Shown piece by piece: positions 63,138 to 64,000 of a stretch of DNA of 64,000 nucleotides. The translations under genes were made by a program, and so were the position numbers. Positions within the stretch are counted from its first letter, which is position 1, and each line of letters begins with the position of its first letter. The DNA lies in the NCBI RefSeq assembly GCF_034931045.1, contig NZ_JAYGHH010000026.1:1-64000 (forward strand), written 5' to 3'. The DNA is from Nodularia sp034931045. Lineage in GTDB: Bacteria > Cyanobacteriota > Cyanobacteriia > Cyanobacteriales > Nostocaceae. The notes beneath the pieces are model-generated. The model worked only from the letters and a program-made list of their open reading frames with translations. It was not told the origin of the DNA and did not search any database.

Positions 63138-64000
63138 TTACAGCCGCTTCTCCATGCCGATATTACCCTGTAAACCTCCTGTGTGTATCAATAACAGGCG
63201 ATCGCCTTTTGAGAACATTCCCTTCTGTGTTAAATCCATTACAGCATAAAACATTTTGGAGGTATATGTGTAATCGAGTGTTATTTGATGTTCTTGTTCA
63301 AACTCTTTAGCGAATCTTAGCAGCTCATTATTCACCTTGGCATAACCACCAAAATGATAATCACACACCAATTCCCAAGGGGCTGGAGAGTTATTTGGTA
63401 CAGGTAGCCCAGAACCTAAATAATTCCGCAACAAATTCTCAATGTCCTGGGCGAGAAATTCCCCCTTTTTCAGCACGGGAAAACCAATCACTCGTTGCCC
63501 TTGATTCAGCGAAAGCGCAATCCCAGCTAATGTAGTACCTGTACCACAGGCTACACAGATAGTATTAAAAGTTCCGGCATCTTTAACTATTTCTGTACAA
63601 CCACGCACGCCGTTTAAGTTGCTACCACCTTCAGGAATAATGAAAACATCACCAAAACGTTGTTTTAAATCTTCTTGTAATTCTCTGGTGTGTTTTTGTC
63701 GGTAAGTCTCACGGTTGAGATAGACAAGTTGCATACCTTGTTGTTTGGCAAAACTCAACGTAGGATTGAGTGGTAATCTTTCCTCTCCACGAATTACCCC
63801 AATAGTGCGGAACCCGAAGAGATTACCCGCAGAGGCAGTAGCAAATATGTGGTTAGAATAAGCACCCCCAAAGGTAAGTAAAGTTCTCAGGTTTTGGTGT
63901 TTGGCTTCTAAGAGGTTGTATTTCAATTTAAACCATTTGTTACCATTCACTAATGGGTGCATGATATCGAGGCGCAGTACAGACAATTCCACACCAGCAC
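63138..64000 (-). CDS. ACC deaminase/D-cysteine desulfhydrase family PLP enzyme (5' end beyond window)
   Basis: 287 codons to the window edge; the frame continues past 64000 (the nearest GTG at 63992 is not a good start). PLP Lys in HPLVNGNKWFKLKYNL, the phosphate loop GGAYSNHIFATASAG, CGTGTTLAGIAL, and the C-terminal LLIHTGGLQG. The family breaks down D-cysteine to pyruvate, sulfide and ammonia, or opens 1-aminocyclopropane-1-carboxylate. The two cannot be told apart without the N-terminus and structure-guided residues. D-amino-acid breakdown would fit the nearby peptide chemistry only by chance. Confidence 0.85.
   Translation of the reverse strand, partial: AGVELSVLRLDIMHPLVNGNKWFKLKYNLLEAKHQNLRTLLTFGGAYSNHIFATASAGNLFGFRTIGVIRGEERLPLNPTLSFAKQQGMQLVYLNRETYRQKHTRELQEDLKQRFGDVFIIPEGGSNLNGVRGCTEIVKDAGTFNTICVACGTGTTLAGIALSLNQGQRVIGFPVLKKGEFLAQDIENLLRNYLGSGLPVPNNSPAPWELVCDYHFGGYAKVNNELLRFAKEFEQEHQITLDYTYTSKMFYAVMDLTQKGMFSKGDRLLLIHTGGLQGNIGMEKRL

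Noticed and set aside
1..64000. tRNA or rRNA genes
   Set aside because: Scanning by eye for T-loop (GGTTCGA) and anticodon-stem patterns gave no full cloverleaf; a tRNAscan run would be decisive.

Overview
The window looks like a chromosomal piece of a filamentous, probably heterocyst-forming, nitrogen-fixing cyanobacterium (Nostocales). The evidence is dense HIP1 octamers (GCGATCGC) inside and between genes, several tandem heptamer tracts of the STRR type known from heterocystous cyanobacteria, and genes for PetL, PAM68, cyanophycin metabolism including a CphA2-type enzyme, a bilin-type phytochrome kinase, and the cyanobacterial TCA-shunt pair. Base composition is AT-rich. No tRNA, rRNA or CRISPR array was found. 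Two runs of exactly 25 N (22372-22396 and 29437-29461) interrupt genes and look like scaffolding placeholders.

1-23 kb is mostly housekeeping, cut up by repeats. It holds a TIR-like gene bracketed by inverted repeats (75-845), a knotless Cph2-like phytochrome histidine kinase, a NADAR protein, tyrA, a DUF1517 protein, a lipoprotein, DAHP synthase, PAM68-rpsO, cyanophycinase and CphA2, argS, and small conserved proteins. These are followed by the 2-oxoglutarate decarboxylase/succinic semialdehyde dehydrogenase pair, petL (31 codons) and aroB. Three shikimate/aromatic genes (tyrA, aroF, aroB) lie here but not as one operon. A 188-bp perfect inverted repeat joins 1012-1199 with 17557-17744, and the second copy sits inside a 247-bp MITE-like element.

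23-33 kb carries a secretion/signalling assembly. There is a giant ORF that joins a family-2 glycosyltransferase, a two-partner-secretion (TPS) haemagglutinin domain, repeats and a C-terminal CHAT protease. With it are a CHASE2 membrane protein, a methyltransferase and a DUF928 exported protein. The matching type of outer-membrane transporter (TpsB, ShlB/FhaC family) is at 60.5 kb. A short tail motif (DYFxxLQ..A..LR) is shared by the CHASE2 protein and a truncated GAF protein next to a MinD-like ATPase.

35-54 kb is the most interesting part: a co-directional RiPP cluster of the nitrile-hydratase-leader (NHLP, proteusin-like) type. It has a HExxH protein, a double cyclic-nucleotide-binding-like protein, an HlyD adaptor, a C39-peptidase ABC exporter, a second ABC protein, and a 112-residue precursor. 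The precursor ends in a 15-residue core after a double glycine (GWAIGSRRNWVVAWK). Next come two tandem PoyD/OspD-like radical SAM epimerases, a UPF0489 peptide arginase, a flavin Trp halogenase, a B12-binding radical SAM enzyme, a JmjC/cupin-8 hydroxylase and a CPBP protease. The core fits the enzymes: three Trp for the halogenase and an Arg-Arg pair for the arginase. I infer a short, D-amino-acid-containing, ornithine-containing, halogenated and possibly C-methylated and hydroxylated exported peptide.

54-64 kb has a beta-lactamase-like membrane serine hydrolase, a STAND NTPase with 14 WD40 repeats, TpsB, a small membrane protein and a PLP enzyme of the ACC deaminase/D-cysteine desulfhydrase family that runs off the window end.
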